DNA from: Lachnospiraceae bacterium
GTDB lineage: Bacteria; Bacillota; Clostridia; Lachnospirales; Lachnospiraceae
Direction: 5' to 3'
Length of the DNA: 64,000 nt
NCBI GenBank assembly: GCA_902363445.1
Contig: CABJAB010000005.1
Span: forward strand, 270,722-334,721
The notes beneath the pieces are model-generated. The model saw only the letters and a program-made list of their open reading frames with translations. It was not told the DNA's origin and made no database searches. A program made the position numbers and the translations under genes. Position 1 is the stretch's first letter, and each line of letters begins with the position of its first letter. Of the stretch, positions 9,234 through 17,321 are shown one piece after another.

Positions 9234-9855
9234 TATGATGTGGCTCCTTTCCTGGTGCATTGTTGAGAGAATGGAACATAGCGCTGTAAGAATCGAAAAG
9301 GGCCTGCTGACTGGAGCTCAAGGAGCCGCGGATAAAGCTTCGGAAGTCATCATCGGCTTCAGATGAAGAAGGCCCGGACGGTGAGTCTGGATCCAGGGAA
9401 GCGGCTGACAGCGTGGCCTTTTCTTCTTCTTCCGCGGCAGGCTGTCCGGATACTACGGTGAACGGAGCCGGTTCTTCCCGGGTCTGGCCTGCAGGTTCAG
9501 CGGCCGCTCCGCCTTGAGGCATCTGATCATATAAGGAGGATAGCTGGATGATGTAATTCAGCCGGTCGAAGGCTTGCCTCTGCTCCGGACTGCCATAATC
9601 TTTTATTTCATTTAATACGTCAAAGAATCCTCTTTTAGGAGCGCCCTCAGAGGCGGAGCAGATGCTTAAGGCGTCGGCTGCTTCAGGGGAAGAAAACAAG
9701 TTCACGGTATTTTTAAGCTCCTGGAATTTTACGAGCACGGACAGAAGACGTTTCTGTGAGGCAGGAAAATAAGCCAGGGCCGCTTTCAGCATCTGGAGGT
9801 TGTAGCCGCTGGTCATTTTGTCCAGTTCGGTTGCTTTGAAGCTATCTTGTTCCAA
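9226..9855 (-). CDS. Uncharacterised protein, partner of the Asn/Gln-rich gene
   Basis: A 209-residue protein I do not recognise. The N-terminal 115 residues look helical (LQMLKAALAYFPASQKRLLS, then LVKFQELKNTVNLF). A Pro/Ala/Glu/Ser-rich linker of about 60 residues follows, then a short helical end (FRSFIRGSLSSSQQALFDSY). The start is TTG at 9855 with GAGGTG 5-6 bases upstream. It is the first gene of a two-gene operon overlapping the Asn/Gln-rich gene by 8 bases. Both proteins combine a helical domain with a disordered stretch, which suggests a shared complex; this is inference. Confidence 0.7.
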   Translation of the reverse strand: MEQDSFKATELDKMTSGYNLQMLKAALAYFPASQKRLLSVLVKFQELKNTVNLFSSPEAADALSICSASEGAPKRGFFDVLNEIKDYGSPEQRQAFDRLNYIIQLSSLYDQMPQGGAAAEPAGQTREEPAPFTVVSGQPAAEEEEKATLSAASLDPDSPSGPSSSEADDDFRSFIRGSLSSSQQALFDSYSAMFHSLNNAPGKEPHHNE

Positions 9856-10005
9856 AATGGCACCTCGTAGGTTTGTTCCCTTTACTTTATGCGGAGGAGG
9901 GGTTGGCCTATGCAGACTGGAGGAAAAACGAAATTGGAAAATTCGGCATATGATATTATGAGCGGTTTCTGAGGAACCACTATTATGTGTAAGGAGACGC
10001 TTTAT

Positions 10006-10140
10006 ATGAAAACCAGACTTATCATTGATGAAGATTCAGTATATGAGATAGATGAGGAATGTGACGAGGCACAAAAGGAAAGGGAGAGAAAACGGCAGGA
10101 AAAGAAGAACCGGGAGAACAGGAATCACAGACATCATTAA
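10006..10140 (+). CDS. Small acidic/basic protein of 44 residues
   Basis: A 44-codon frame with a strong site (AAGGAG, 9 bases before ATG) and an intrinsic terminator 4 bases after the stop. The first half is acidic (IIDEDSVYEIDEECDEAQKE), the second half is strongly basic (ERKRQEKKNRENRNHRHH). A -35-like TTGGAA and a -10-like TATTAT/TATGAG lie about 50-70 bases upstream. There is no membrane segment. It is probably a real small protein because signals at both ends fit. The function is unknown; the charged, His-ended tail could bind nucleic acid or metal. Confidence 0.6.
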   Translation: MKTRLIIDEDSVYEIDEECDEAQKERERKRQEKKNRENRNHRHH

Positions 10141-10144
10141 TAAA

Positions 10145-10193
10145 CTGCCGCCGGATGGTATCGGCCATCCGGCGGCAGTCTTTCGTTTTTATT
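10145..10193. terminator. Bidirectional terminator (44-aa gene / htpG)
   Basis: A 14-bp perfect stem CTGCCGCCGGATGG / CCATCCGGCGGCAG. On the plus strand TCTTTCGTTTTT follows, on the minus strand TTTATTA. Confidence 0.85.
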
Positions 10194-12189
10194 CAGCCAG
10201 CTTTAACATCACGTCGTTGGTACGGGCAATAAATTTGCTCATGCGCTCCGGAGACAGGCTTCCATGGCTTAAAAGGGCCAGGTCATACAGCTGCTCACAG
10301 AAAATGGAGGTGTCTTCACTGTCCTCGTGCTCCAGCACATAAGTCACGAGAGGATGGTTCGCGTTCAGCACCAGACTTTCAGAAGCGCCGAACATATCCA
10401 TGTTCATATCTCCCATGCTGTACATTTTCATCATATCCTGCATCCGGCGGCTGTCCTCGGACGAAGTGACCACAGAAGCAATGGACGAATTTTTGAGTTT
10501 TTCCACCTTGACTTCCAGCTTGTCGTCGCCGAGAGCTTTCCGGAAGGTTTCCGTCAGCTTATCGGTCATCTTGTTCAGGGATTCTTTTTCTTCTTCCCCG
10601 GTCTCTTCCTTGAACGCGCTGTCCAGATCCGTATCGATTCTCAGGAAATGTACGTTTTCATTTTTCTGTTCTACATGGCTTATGAAAGGAGAGTCAATGG
10701 TGTGGGTCAGGATGACCGCGTCAATACCGGCTTCCTTGAACATGTTGATATATTGGCTCTGCGCTTTCTCATCGGTCACGTAGAAGACCGTATTTTCGTG
10801 AGCTTCTTTGTTTTCCTCCAGGCATTCCGCCAGGGTCAGGTACCGCCCCTCCAGGTTCTTGAACAGGATACAGTCTTTTATCTTGTCCTCAAATTTTTCA
10901 TCCCGGATATAACCGAATTTGATGAAGGGACTCAGATCGTCCCAATATTTTTCATAATTCTCCTTCTCGACCTTATACATGCCGGTCAGCTTGTCCGCTA
11001 CCTTCTTGGTGATGTAGTCGGAAATCTTCTTGACGAAGCCGTCGTTCTGCAAAGCGCTCCTGGAGACATTTAAAGGGAGGTCGGGGCAGTCGATCACGCC
11101 TTTTAACAGCATCAGGAATTCAGGGATGACTTCCTTGATATTGTCCGCAACGAATACCTGGCTGTTGTAAAGCTTAATGGTTCCCTCAATGCTCTCATAC
11201 TGGGAGCCGATCTTCGGGAAGTAAAGAATGCCTTTTAAGTTGAACGGATAGTCCATATTCAGGTGGATCCAGAATAAAGGCTCCTTATAATCGTTGAATA
11301 CGGTACGGTAAAATTTCTTGTATTCTTCATCGGTGCATTCATTGGGATGTTTCGTCCAGAGAGGATGGATATCGTTCAGAGGAACAGGACGCTTGTTGAT
11401 CTTGGCAAGCTCCTTTCGGGGAGAAACCTCCACGATCTCTTTTTCTCCGTTCTCATTTTCCCGTTCTTCTGTCTTGGCCTCTTCAATGGTGGTCTCCACC
11501 ACCACATCCTTTTCCGTCACCTCGCTCACATCGATGGTTTCGTATTCCTGAGGGGCGTTCGCCTTGTTCAGGAAAATGTTCACAGGCATGAAGGAGCAGT
11601 ATTTCTCGATGACTTCGCGGGCTTTATATTCGTTGGCGAATTCCAGGCTGTCTTCGTTGAGATACAAGGTGATCTCTGTTCCGAAATCTTCCTTGCTCCC
11701 TTCCGCCATGGCGAATTCCTGGCCTCCGTCCGATTCCCAGTGGACGGCGGGAGCGCCGGCACGATAGGATTTTGTATCGATGCTTACCTTGTCCGCGACC
11801 ATGAAGGATGAATAGAAGCCCAGGCCAAAATGTCCAATGATCTGGTCTTCATTCGTCTTGTCCTTATATTTCTCCAGGAAATCCTTAGCTCCGGAAAAAG
11901 CAATCTGGTTGATGTACTCGTCCAGCTCTTCAAAGGTCATCCCAATGCCGTTGTCCTTGAAGGAGATGGTCTTTTCGTCGGGATCTACCGTGACCAGGAT
12001 TTTGAATTCGGTATCCTCCGGAATCTCAAACTCGCCCATCACATCCAGCTTTTTTAGCTTGGTGATGGCGTCGCAGCCGTTGGAGATCAGCTCACGGTAA
12101 AAAATATCGTGGTCACTGTAAAGCCATTTCTTTATGATCGGAAATATGTTTTCACTGTTAATGGATAAATTGCCCTGTTTCTCTGGCAT
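10189..12189 (-). CDS. htpG: HSP90 family chaperone HtpG
   Basis: A 666-residue bacterial Hsp90. The N-terminal GHKL ATPase domain is complete: ELISNGCDAITKL (metal/ATP Asn), DNGIGM, and the lid with GHFGLGFYSSFMV. The middle domain includes FWIHLNMDYPFNLKGILYFP and the catalytic-loop region SRSALQND. The C-terminal dimerisation domain follows. A charged linker (EEAKTEERENENGEKE) separates N and middle domains and makes it longer than the 624 residues of E. coli HtpG. I chose ATG at 12189 with GAAAGGTG upstream; a GTG at 12198 overlaps that site. A SigA promoter and a CIRCE element lie upstream. Confidence 0.95.
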   Translation of the reverse strand: MPEKQGNLSINSENIFPIIKKWLYSDHDIFYRELISNGCDAITKLKKLDVMGEFEIPEDTEFKILVTVDPDEKTISFKDNGIGMTFEELDEYINQIAFSGAKDFLEKYKDKTNEDQIIGHFGLGFYSSFMVADKVSIDTKSYRAGAPAVHWESDGGQEFAMAEGSKEDFGTEITLYLNEDSLEFANEYKAREVIEKYCSFMPVNIFLNKANAPQEYETIDVSEVTEKDVVVETTIEEAKTEERENENGEKEIVEVSPRKELAKINKRPVPLNDIHPLWTKHPNECTDEEYKKFYRTVFNDYKEPLFWIHLNMDYPFNLKGILYFPKIGSQYESIEGTIKLYNSQVFVADNIKEVIPEFLMLLKGVIDCPDLPLNVSRSALQNDGFVKKISDYITKKVADKLTGMYKVEKENYEKYWDDLSPFIKFGYIRDEKFEDKIKDCILFKNLEGRYLTLAECLEENKEAHENTVFYVTDEKAQSQYINMFKEAGIDAVILTHTIDSPFISHVEQKNENVHFLRIDTDLDSAFKEETGEEEKESLNKMTDKLTETFRKALGDDKLEVKVEKLKNSSIASVVTSSEDSRRMQDMMKMYSMGDMNMDMFGASESLVLNANHPLVTYVLEHEDSEDTSIFCEQLYDLALLSHGSLSPERMSKFIARTNDVMLKLAE

Positions 12190-12260
12190 ATCAATCACAC
12201 CTTTCTTTTTTCTTTGTGAGTTTGAAAAGACTAAACGGTCTTTTTCGATTTCTGAGGTAT

Positions 12261-12289
12261 ATTGTAATACGCGGATATATAAAAGTCAA
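12261..12289 (-). promoter_or_regulatory. htpG promoter
   Basis: On the minus strand: TTGACT (12284-12289), 17 bases, TACAAT (12261-12266). Confidence 0.8.
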
Positions 12290-12296
12290 GAAAAAA

Positions 12297-12323
12297 TTAG
12301 CACTCATTAGATAGGAGTGCTAG
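12297..12323. promoter_or_regulatory. CIRCE element (HrcA operator)
   Basis: TTAGCACTC, 9 bases, GAGTGCTAG. Eight of the nine positions pair, matching the CIRCE consensus TTAGCACTC-N9-GAGTGCTAA except for the last base. It lies 7 bases upstream of the htpG -35 box rather than between promoter and gene. Confidence 0.9.
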
Positions 12324-12371
12324 TAATTCGCTTTTGTATTCCGATTTTTGTTGAAATAAGGGAGGAAGGCT

Positions 12372-12869
12372 CTAATCTTCTTCCCAGTATATTTCTTTAG
12401 ATCTGAAATAACGCCTTATCGTGTCGTCCCATGCCCGATCCAGAGACTTATCGGGGGTAAAAGAAGAAAGGGAGACGCCGGTCACGCACTGAAGTGCCCC
12501 CTGATCATAGCGGATATTCAAAAACAGACCGCTGACCTGCTCCGCCGAGATGGACAGGCCGGTTCCCGACAATAACTTTTCCGTATTGGAACGGGACAGC
12601 ATGAAGACGATCTTAAAATGTTCCGGCAGCCGCCTGCCCTTGACAATCTGGTAGCACAAAGGCTTAAGAAACGGCCAGCGGGCAAAATCATGCTGTTCCA
12701 TTTCTTCCCATTCTGCATCAGTGAAATAATCCCGGTGGAGAGAACCGTCCAGGGAGACGGTGATATTTGTAGTGAAGGAAGCCTGAGACACCATAAAAGC
12801 GTCAAAGGTGTCCTGAAGAAACAGCTTGGATGTAAAATCCTTTTTGTCTGGTATGTTAAACGCTATCAT
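12372..12869 (-). CDS. DUF5721 family-like protein
   Basis: A 165-residue soluble protein that resembles the DUF5721 family common in Lachnospiraceae, identified from memory of its pattern: a short hydrophobic start (MIAFNIPDKKDFTSKLFLQD), TFDAFMVSQASFTTNITVSLDG, and a conserved centre (WPFLKPLCYQIVKGRRLPEH). The function is unknown. The site AGGAGG lies 6 bases before ATG. It is upstream of htpG on the same strand, but the CIRCE and htpG promoter between them suggest separate transcripts. Confidence 0.7.
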   Translation of the reverse strand: MIAFNIPDKKDFTSKLFLQDTFDAFMVSQASFTTNITVSLDGSLHRDYFTDAEWEEMEQHDFARWPFLKPLCYQIVKGRRLPEHFKIVFMLSRSNTEKLLSGTGLSISAEQVSGLFLNIRYDQGALQCVTGVSLSSFTPDKSLDRAWDDTIRRYFRSKEIYWEED

Positions 12870-12992
12870 TAGAACCTCCTAATACGTTCAGTATAGGAGA
12901 AAATCCGGAAAAAGGGAAGCCTTTCTTTAAAAATGTGGTATACTGGAAAAGAAAGACAGAATCTGCAATTAATGCAGGAGGAGGAAAGAAGA

Positions 12993-14312
12993 ATGGCAGA
13001 CAGACAGAACCTGAAAAGCAGAGTGCCCGAGGGGCTTTTGAGATATATCGAGCAGGGAGTATCGCCGTATCATGTGGTGGAGGCCGCGGCAGAAGAGCTT
13101 GAACGAGACGGGTATCAGGAGCTGGGACTGTGGGACAGCTGGTCTTTGGATAAGGGAGGGAAATATTATGTGAAAGCCCATGGCTCTTCCATGTTCGCTT
13201 TCCGCGTAAATCCCGGATTTGGGCGCCTTCAGAGCTTTCGGATCGCGGCGGCTCATACAGACTGGCCCTGTATGCGTATAAAAACGGCTCCGGATATGTC
13301 CCAGGATACTTATGCGAAAGTCAATGTGGAAACGTATGGAGGCCCTATCTTAAATACCTGGCTCGACAGGCCTCTTTCCGTGGCCGGAAGGGTGACGCTC
13401 AAAGGAAACGGCTGCTTCAGCCCCGAGACCCGCCTGATGGATTTCGGACGACCTGTGTTTACCATTCCCAATCTGGCCATTCATATGAACCGGGAAGTGA
13501 ACAAGGGGGTGGAGCTAAATAAGCAGAAGGACATGCTCCCGATGGCCGGACAGGCGGCGTCGGATGTGCTGAATAAAGGGGGATTCTTTCTGAATGCTCT
13601 GGCTGGAGAGCTTGAAGCAGCTCCGGAAGATATCTTATTTTATGAACTTTCTGTTTACAACTGTGATAAGCCGGATATCCTTGGAATGAACGGCGAATTT
13701 CTCTCAGCTCCCAGACTGGATAACCTGACGTCGGTAAGCGCTTGCGTGGATGGGCTTCTCGCCGGGACAGAGAGAAGAAACGGCGTGGATATGGCCGTGT
13801 TTTTTGACCATGAGGAGATTGGCAGCAAGACAAAGCAGGGGGCCGGTTCTTCCCTTCTTGCGCTGGTGATGGAAAAGATCTGCCGTTCTTTCGGCTACAG
13901 CAGTGAGGACTGTATCAATTGTCTGCTGAAAAGCTTTTTGCTTTCTGTAGATGTGGCTCATGGAAAGCATCCGAATCAGCCGGATAAGAGCGACGTGACG
14001 AATCCGGTATTTCTGAACGGAGGCGTGGCTTTAAAGGCGGAGAGCAATCAGAAATATGCCACGGACGGAGAGGCTGTCGGCGTAGTCAGAAGCATTTGCG
14101 ATAAAAATCATATTCCGCTCCAGCTTTTTGCTAACCGCTCTGATGTGGGAAGCGGCAGCACCCTGGGTTCCATCGCATCCTCTTTTGCGGTGATGAATAC
14201 GGCGGATATCGGCATCCCTTTGCTGGCTATGCATTCCGCCAGGGAAGTGATGGGAGTTAAGGATCAGGAAGCTCTTTCTGATCTGCTGAGATGCTTTTGG
14301 CAGGAGCAGTGA
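12993..14312 (+). CDS. apeB: M18 family aminopeptidase
   Basis: A 439-residue dinuclear zinc aminopeptidase of family M18, which removes N-terminal (often acidic) residues from peptides in the cytoplasm. Metal and catalytic motifs are AAHTDWP (His), RLDNLTSV (bridging Asp), FFDHEEIGS (catalytic Glu and metal Glu), and AMHSAREV (last His). The length matches the bacterial form. I chose ATG at 12993, preceded by AGGAGGAGG; the frame extends to 12933 without a site. It is monocistronic. The symbol is by family homology. Confidence 0.92.
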   Translation: MADRQNLKSRVPEGLLRYIEQGVSPYHVVEAAAEELERDGYQELGLWDSWSLDKGGKYYVKAHGSSMFAFRVNPGFGRLQSFRIAAAHTDWPCMRIKTAPDMSQDTYAKVNVETYGGPILNTWLDRPLSVAGRVTLKGNGCFSPETRLMDFGRPVFTIPNLAIHMNREVNKGVELNKQKDMLPMAGQAASDVLNKGGFFLNALAGELEAAPEDILFYELSVYNCDKPDILGMNGEFLSAPRLDNLTSVSACVDGLLAGTERRNGVDMAVFFDHEEIGSKTKQGAGSSLLALVMEKICRSFGYSSEDCINCLLKSFLLSVDVAHGKHPNQPDKSDVTNPVFLNGGVALKAESNQKYATDGEAVGVVRSICDKNHIPLQLFANRSDVGSGSTLGSIASSFAVMNTADIGIPLLAMHSAREVMGVKDQEALSDLLRCFWQEQ

Positions 14313-14458
14313 TCGGGAAAGCTTCGGGAATTAGATAAAAAAGATTGCATTCTCCCTTTTCAAAGCGCGTATTCTGTGCTATCATAAATGGTAATGAAAA
14401 CTACATAGAGTGGTAAATGCTCCACAAAAAAGTAGTAAGGCAGTACAGGAGGGAAAAT

Positions 14459-15295
14459 ATGGAATACAAGATAGTAGTGGACAGCTGCTGTGACTTGACA
14501 GAGGAATTGAAAGCAGACCGTCATTTTCAGGTGGTTCCGCTGACATTGCAGGTGGGGGATACCTATATTACCGATGATGAGAGCTTTGACCAGGCAAAGT
14601 ATCTGGAACTGGTCCGTACAACTCCGGATTGTCCGAAGACAGCATGTCCGTCTCCGGAGGCTTTTAAAAAAGCCTATGACTGCGATGCGGAAGCTGTTTT
14701 TGTGGTGACATTGTCTCAGCATCTGAGCGGCACATACAACAGTGCGGTCCTCGGAAGAAATCTTTATATAGAAGAAAAGGGTGAAAAGAAGATAGCCGTG
14801 TTCAGCTCGGATTCGGCGTCCATAGGAGAAGCACGGATCGCCGTAAAGATCCAGGAGATGGCGGAGGCGGGAGAATCCTTTGAGAAGATCGTAAAGGAAG
14901 TGTCCGAATTCCGGGATAATATGAAAACCTATTTTGTCTTGGAGACGCTGGATTTTTTGAAGAAAAACGGAAGGCTGACCGGACTGCAGGCGCTGTTTGC
15001 CACAGTCCTGAATATCAAGCCGGTCATGGGAGCCGACAAAGGTGTGATCATTAAGCTGGATCAGGCACGGGGCATAGACAAGGCGCTCGCCAAGATGGCC
15101 CAGTGGGTGGCAAAGGAAGCGAAGGACGCGGAGAATAAGGTGCTGTCCATTTCCCATACGAACTGTCCGGAACGGGCAAAAAAAGTAAAGGAATTGATCT
15201 GCAGCCTGATAAAGGTAAAGGATGTTTATATCGTAGATACAGCCGGCGTCAGCACGACATATGCCGGGGACGGCGGAGTGATCATAGCATTGTGA
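14459..15295 (+). CDS. DegV family fatty-acid-binding protein
   Basis: A 278-residue DegV protein. The family binds long-chain fatty acids and acts as the FakB subunit of fatty acid kinase in Firmicutes. Typical parts are IVVDSCCDLTEEL at the start, KTACPSPEAFKKAY, the fatty-acid pocket segment TLSQHLSGTYNSA, ETLDFLKKNGRLTG, and the Gly-rich end VSTTYAGDGGVIIAL. The start at 14459 follows ACAGGAGGG. No fakA gene is nearby, as is usual for DegV paralogues. Confidence 0.92.
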   Translation: MEYKIVVDSCCDLTEELKADRHFQVVPLTLQVGDTYITDDESFDQAKYLELVRTTPDCPKTACPSPEAFKKAYDCDAEAVFVVTLSQHLSGTYNSAVLGRNLYIEEKGEKKIAVFSSDSASIGEARIAVKIQEMAEAGESFEKIVKEVSEFRDNMKTYFVLETLDFLKKNGRLTGLQALFATVLNIKPVMGADKGVIIKLDQARGIDKALAKMAQWVAKEAKDAENKVLSISHTNCPERAKKVKELICSLIKVKDVYIVDTAGVSTTYAGDGGVIIAL

Positions 15296-15316
15296 CAGTT
15301 TTACGTTGTTGACGGC

Positions 15317-15360
15317 AAAAATAAGCCGCGGGGCATATCTGAGGATACGCTCCGCGGCTT
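15317..15360 (-). terminator. Terminator of the ABC transporter operon
   Basis: Stem AAGCCGCGG / CCGCGGCTT extended by GCATATC / GATACGC with one mismatch. On the minus strand TTATTTTTG follows. There is no T run on the plus strand, so it mainly serves the minus-strand operon. Confidence 0.7.
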
Positions 15361-15384
15361 AACTGTTATAAAAAAACAATGGGC

Positions 15385-15567
15385 TCATTGTTCGACGTTC
15401 TTAAGTGCCAGATATCCGATCACACACGCAAAAGCGATCAGAAGAAGGATCCATTTTATGGGAGTTACCCAAGAGGGCAGCGAATAGCGGTCTTTTACAG
15501 CGTCTAATATAAACTCCACAAGAATGGATACAAAACCAATATTCAGGACTAATTTACTCTTTTTCAT
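15385..15567 (-). CDS. Small two-helix membrane protein
   Basis: A 60-residue protein with a basic start (MKKSK) and two hydrophobic helices at about residues 6-23 and 37-55, separated by a short polar turn with DRYSLPSWVTP. It has a clear GGGAGG site 8 bases before ATG. It lies 61 bases downstream of the ABC permease on the same strand and ahead of the operon terminator, so it may be an accessory subunit of that transporter. I do not recognise the family. Confidence 0.65.
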   Translation of the reverse strand: MKKSKLVLNIGFVSILVEFILDAVKDRYSLPSWVTPIKWILLLIAFACVIGYLALKNVEQ

Positions 15568-15628
15568 CTTCTGTGCCTCCCAGGTTCGATTTATCTATTA
15601 TATAGCGGCCGGAAGCGGCTGTCAATCT

Positions 15629-16429
15629 TCAATGACGCTTGACGTACCGCTTTTCCAGCATCCCGATGATGCGGTAAAGCCCCATGGAGATAATGCAGAG
15701 GATGACGATGCTCATCATCACGATATCCATCTTGAATACCTGGCTGCCATAGATGATCAGATAACCAAGGCCCTTGTCCGCCGCCAGAAATTCCCCGATG
15801 ATGACGCCTACGAGGCAGAGGCCGATGTTGACCTTCATGTTATTGATGATCAAAGGGACGGCGCTGGGGACAAGTACCTTTTTTAAGACATCCCTCTTTT
15901 TGCCGCCCAGAGTGTAGATGAGCTTGATCTTATCCTGATCGACGCTTCGAAAGCCCGTGTGGAGTGTCATGATGGAGCCAAAAACGGCCACGGAAATGGC
16001 CGCCACGACGATGGTTTTCACATTGTTGCCCAGCCATACGATCAGTACGGGGGCGAGCGCTGATTTCGGAAGGCTGTTGAGCATTACCAGGTACGGTTCC
16101 AAAAGCTCCGATAAGGTAGGGCTCAGCCAGAGCAGCATGGCGGCCAGGAGGCCGATGGCCATGACCAGGAAAAAGCTGCCGATGGTCTCGGCCAGTGTCA
16201 CGCCGATATGGCGGAAAATGCTGAAATCTTCTGTCATTTGGATGAAACAGGTTATCATGCGGGATGGACTGCTGAATATAAAATCATTCAAAAGGCCGAT
16301 GCGGGCGGTGAGCTCCCAGGCGCCGATGAACAGGATAAATAAAAGAATCTGTCCGATAAGAACGAGGCGTTTGTGACGGGAGCGCGCCCTCAGGTAGGCC
16401 ACTTGGGCTTTGGAGAGGGAATTATCCAT
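15629..16429 (-). CDS. ABC transporter permease, NitT/TauT type
   Basis: A 266-residue inner-membrane permease of the nitrate/sulfonate/taurine (SsuC/TauC) family. About six membrane helices are visible. The EAA loop that contacts the ATPase is TLGGKKRDVLKKVLVPSAVP, near residues 178-197. I chose ATG at 16429, with AAGGAG 10 bases upstream; it overlaps the ATPase stop codon by 8 bases. The upstream ATG at 16459 has no good site. The substrate is unknown: sulfonates, thiamine precursors and bicarbonate are all carried by relatives. Confidence 0.87.
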   Translation of the reverse strand: MDNSLSKAQVAYLRARSRHKRLVLIGQILLFILFIGAWELTARIGLLNDFIFSSPSRMITCFIQMTEDFSIFRHIGVTLAETIGSFFLVMAIGLLAAMLLWLSPTLSELLEPYLVMLNSLPKSALAPVLIVWLGNNVKTIVVAAISVAVFGSIMTLHTGFRSVDQDKIKLIYTLGGKKRDVLKKVLVPSAVPLIINNMKVNIGLCLVGVIIGEFLAADKGLGYLIIYGSQVFKMDIVMMSIVILCIISMGLYRIIGMLEKRYVKRH

Positions 16430-17189
16430 TGGATTTGAGCTCCTTCCATATTTCTTCAAAATAGCCGCTGAACTGAGGCGAGCTGCGTCTCTTCAAGGGA
16501 GAGTCATAGACTTCGTCAAAGTGCAGAGGCAGAACTTTTTTGATGCGGGCAGGGCGGTCTGAAAGAATGACTACCTTGTCTGCCAGCGTAATGGCCTCCG
16601 AAAGGTCATGAGTGACCAGAACAGCGGTTTTATGCTCCTTGCGGATGATGCTGCCGATGTCGTCGCCCACTTCCAGCCTTGTCTGGTAATCCAGGGCGGA
16701 AAACGGTTCGTCGAGAAGCAGGATATCAGGCTCCAGGGCCAGAGTGCGGATGAGCGCGGCTCTTTGGCGCATACCTCCGGATAAAGAAGACGGAGGGGCG
16801 TCTTTAAAAGCCGACAGGCCATAGGTGTCCAGCATGGAATCCACGCCGGCCCGGGTATTGGAGGTTAAGTTGTGCTTGATCTCCAGACCCAGGAGCACGT
16901 TGTCATAGACCGTCCGCCATTCAAAAAGGTGGTCTCTCTGAAGCATATAGCCGATGTTGGCGCCGGAGGTGCCCTGAGCTTTCCCAAACAGTCGTATTTC
17001 TCCTGATTCCGGCTTTAAAAGGCCGCTGATTAGGGACAGGAGCGTTGTTTTTCCACAGCCGGAAGGCCCCACGATCGCTACGAATTCTCCGGGGTTGACC
17101 GCCAGAGAGATGTCATAGAGCGCGGATGTCTCACCGTCCAGTGAATGATAGGAAAAACATACATGTATGAATTCAAGGATAGGTTCCAT
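16422..17189 (-). CDS. ABC transporter ATP-binding protein, NitT/TauT type
   Basis: A 255-residue ATPase that powers the permease encoded next. Motifs in order: Walker A GPSGCGKTT (about residue 40), Q-loop in GYMLQRDHLFEW, signature SLSGGMRQR, Walker B ILLLDEPFSALD, and the switch His in VTHDLSEA. ATG at 17189 is preceded by CGGAGGA. It is the first gene of a three-gene operon that has no periplasmic/lipoprotein substrate-binding gene, so either that protein is encoded elsewhere or the system is degenerate. Confidence 0.9.
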   Translation of the reverse strand: MEPILEFIHVCFSYHSLDGETSALYDISLAVNPGEFVAIVGPSGCGKTTLLSLISGLLKPESGEIRLFGKAQGTSGANIGYMLQRDHLFEWRTVYDNVLLGLEIKHNLTSNTRAGVDSMLDTYGLSAFKDAPPSSLSGGMRQRAALIRTLALEPDILLLDEPFSALDYQTRLEVGDDIGSIIRKEHKTAVLVTHDLSEAITLADKVVILSDRPARIKKVLPLHFDEVYDSPLKRRSSPQFSGYFEEIWKELKSNG

Positions 17190-17252
17190 AGTATTCCTCC
17201 GTTTCTTCATACATTATCATATGGAGAGAGGAAAGCGGGGGTGACTGTTCCG

Positions 17253-17281
17253 TTGATTTCAAAAGGGAGATATGTTAGAAT
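17253..17281 (+). promoter_or_regulatory. vanRS promoter
   Basis: TTGATT (17253-17258), 17 bases, TAGAAT (17276-17281), about 40 bases before the vanR start. Confidence 0.7.
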
Positions 17282-17321
17282 GAGGAGAACGACCGAGCAG
17301 CAGGAGGAAGGCGGCAGAAGG

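Noticed and set aside
15296..15384. Hairpin as terminator of the DegV gene
   Set aside because: There is no T run on the plus strand; it fits the minus-strand operon better, though it may slow both.
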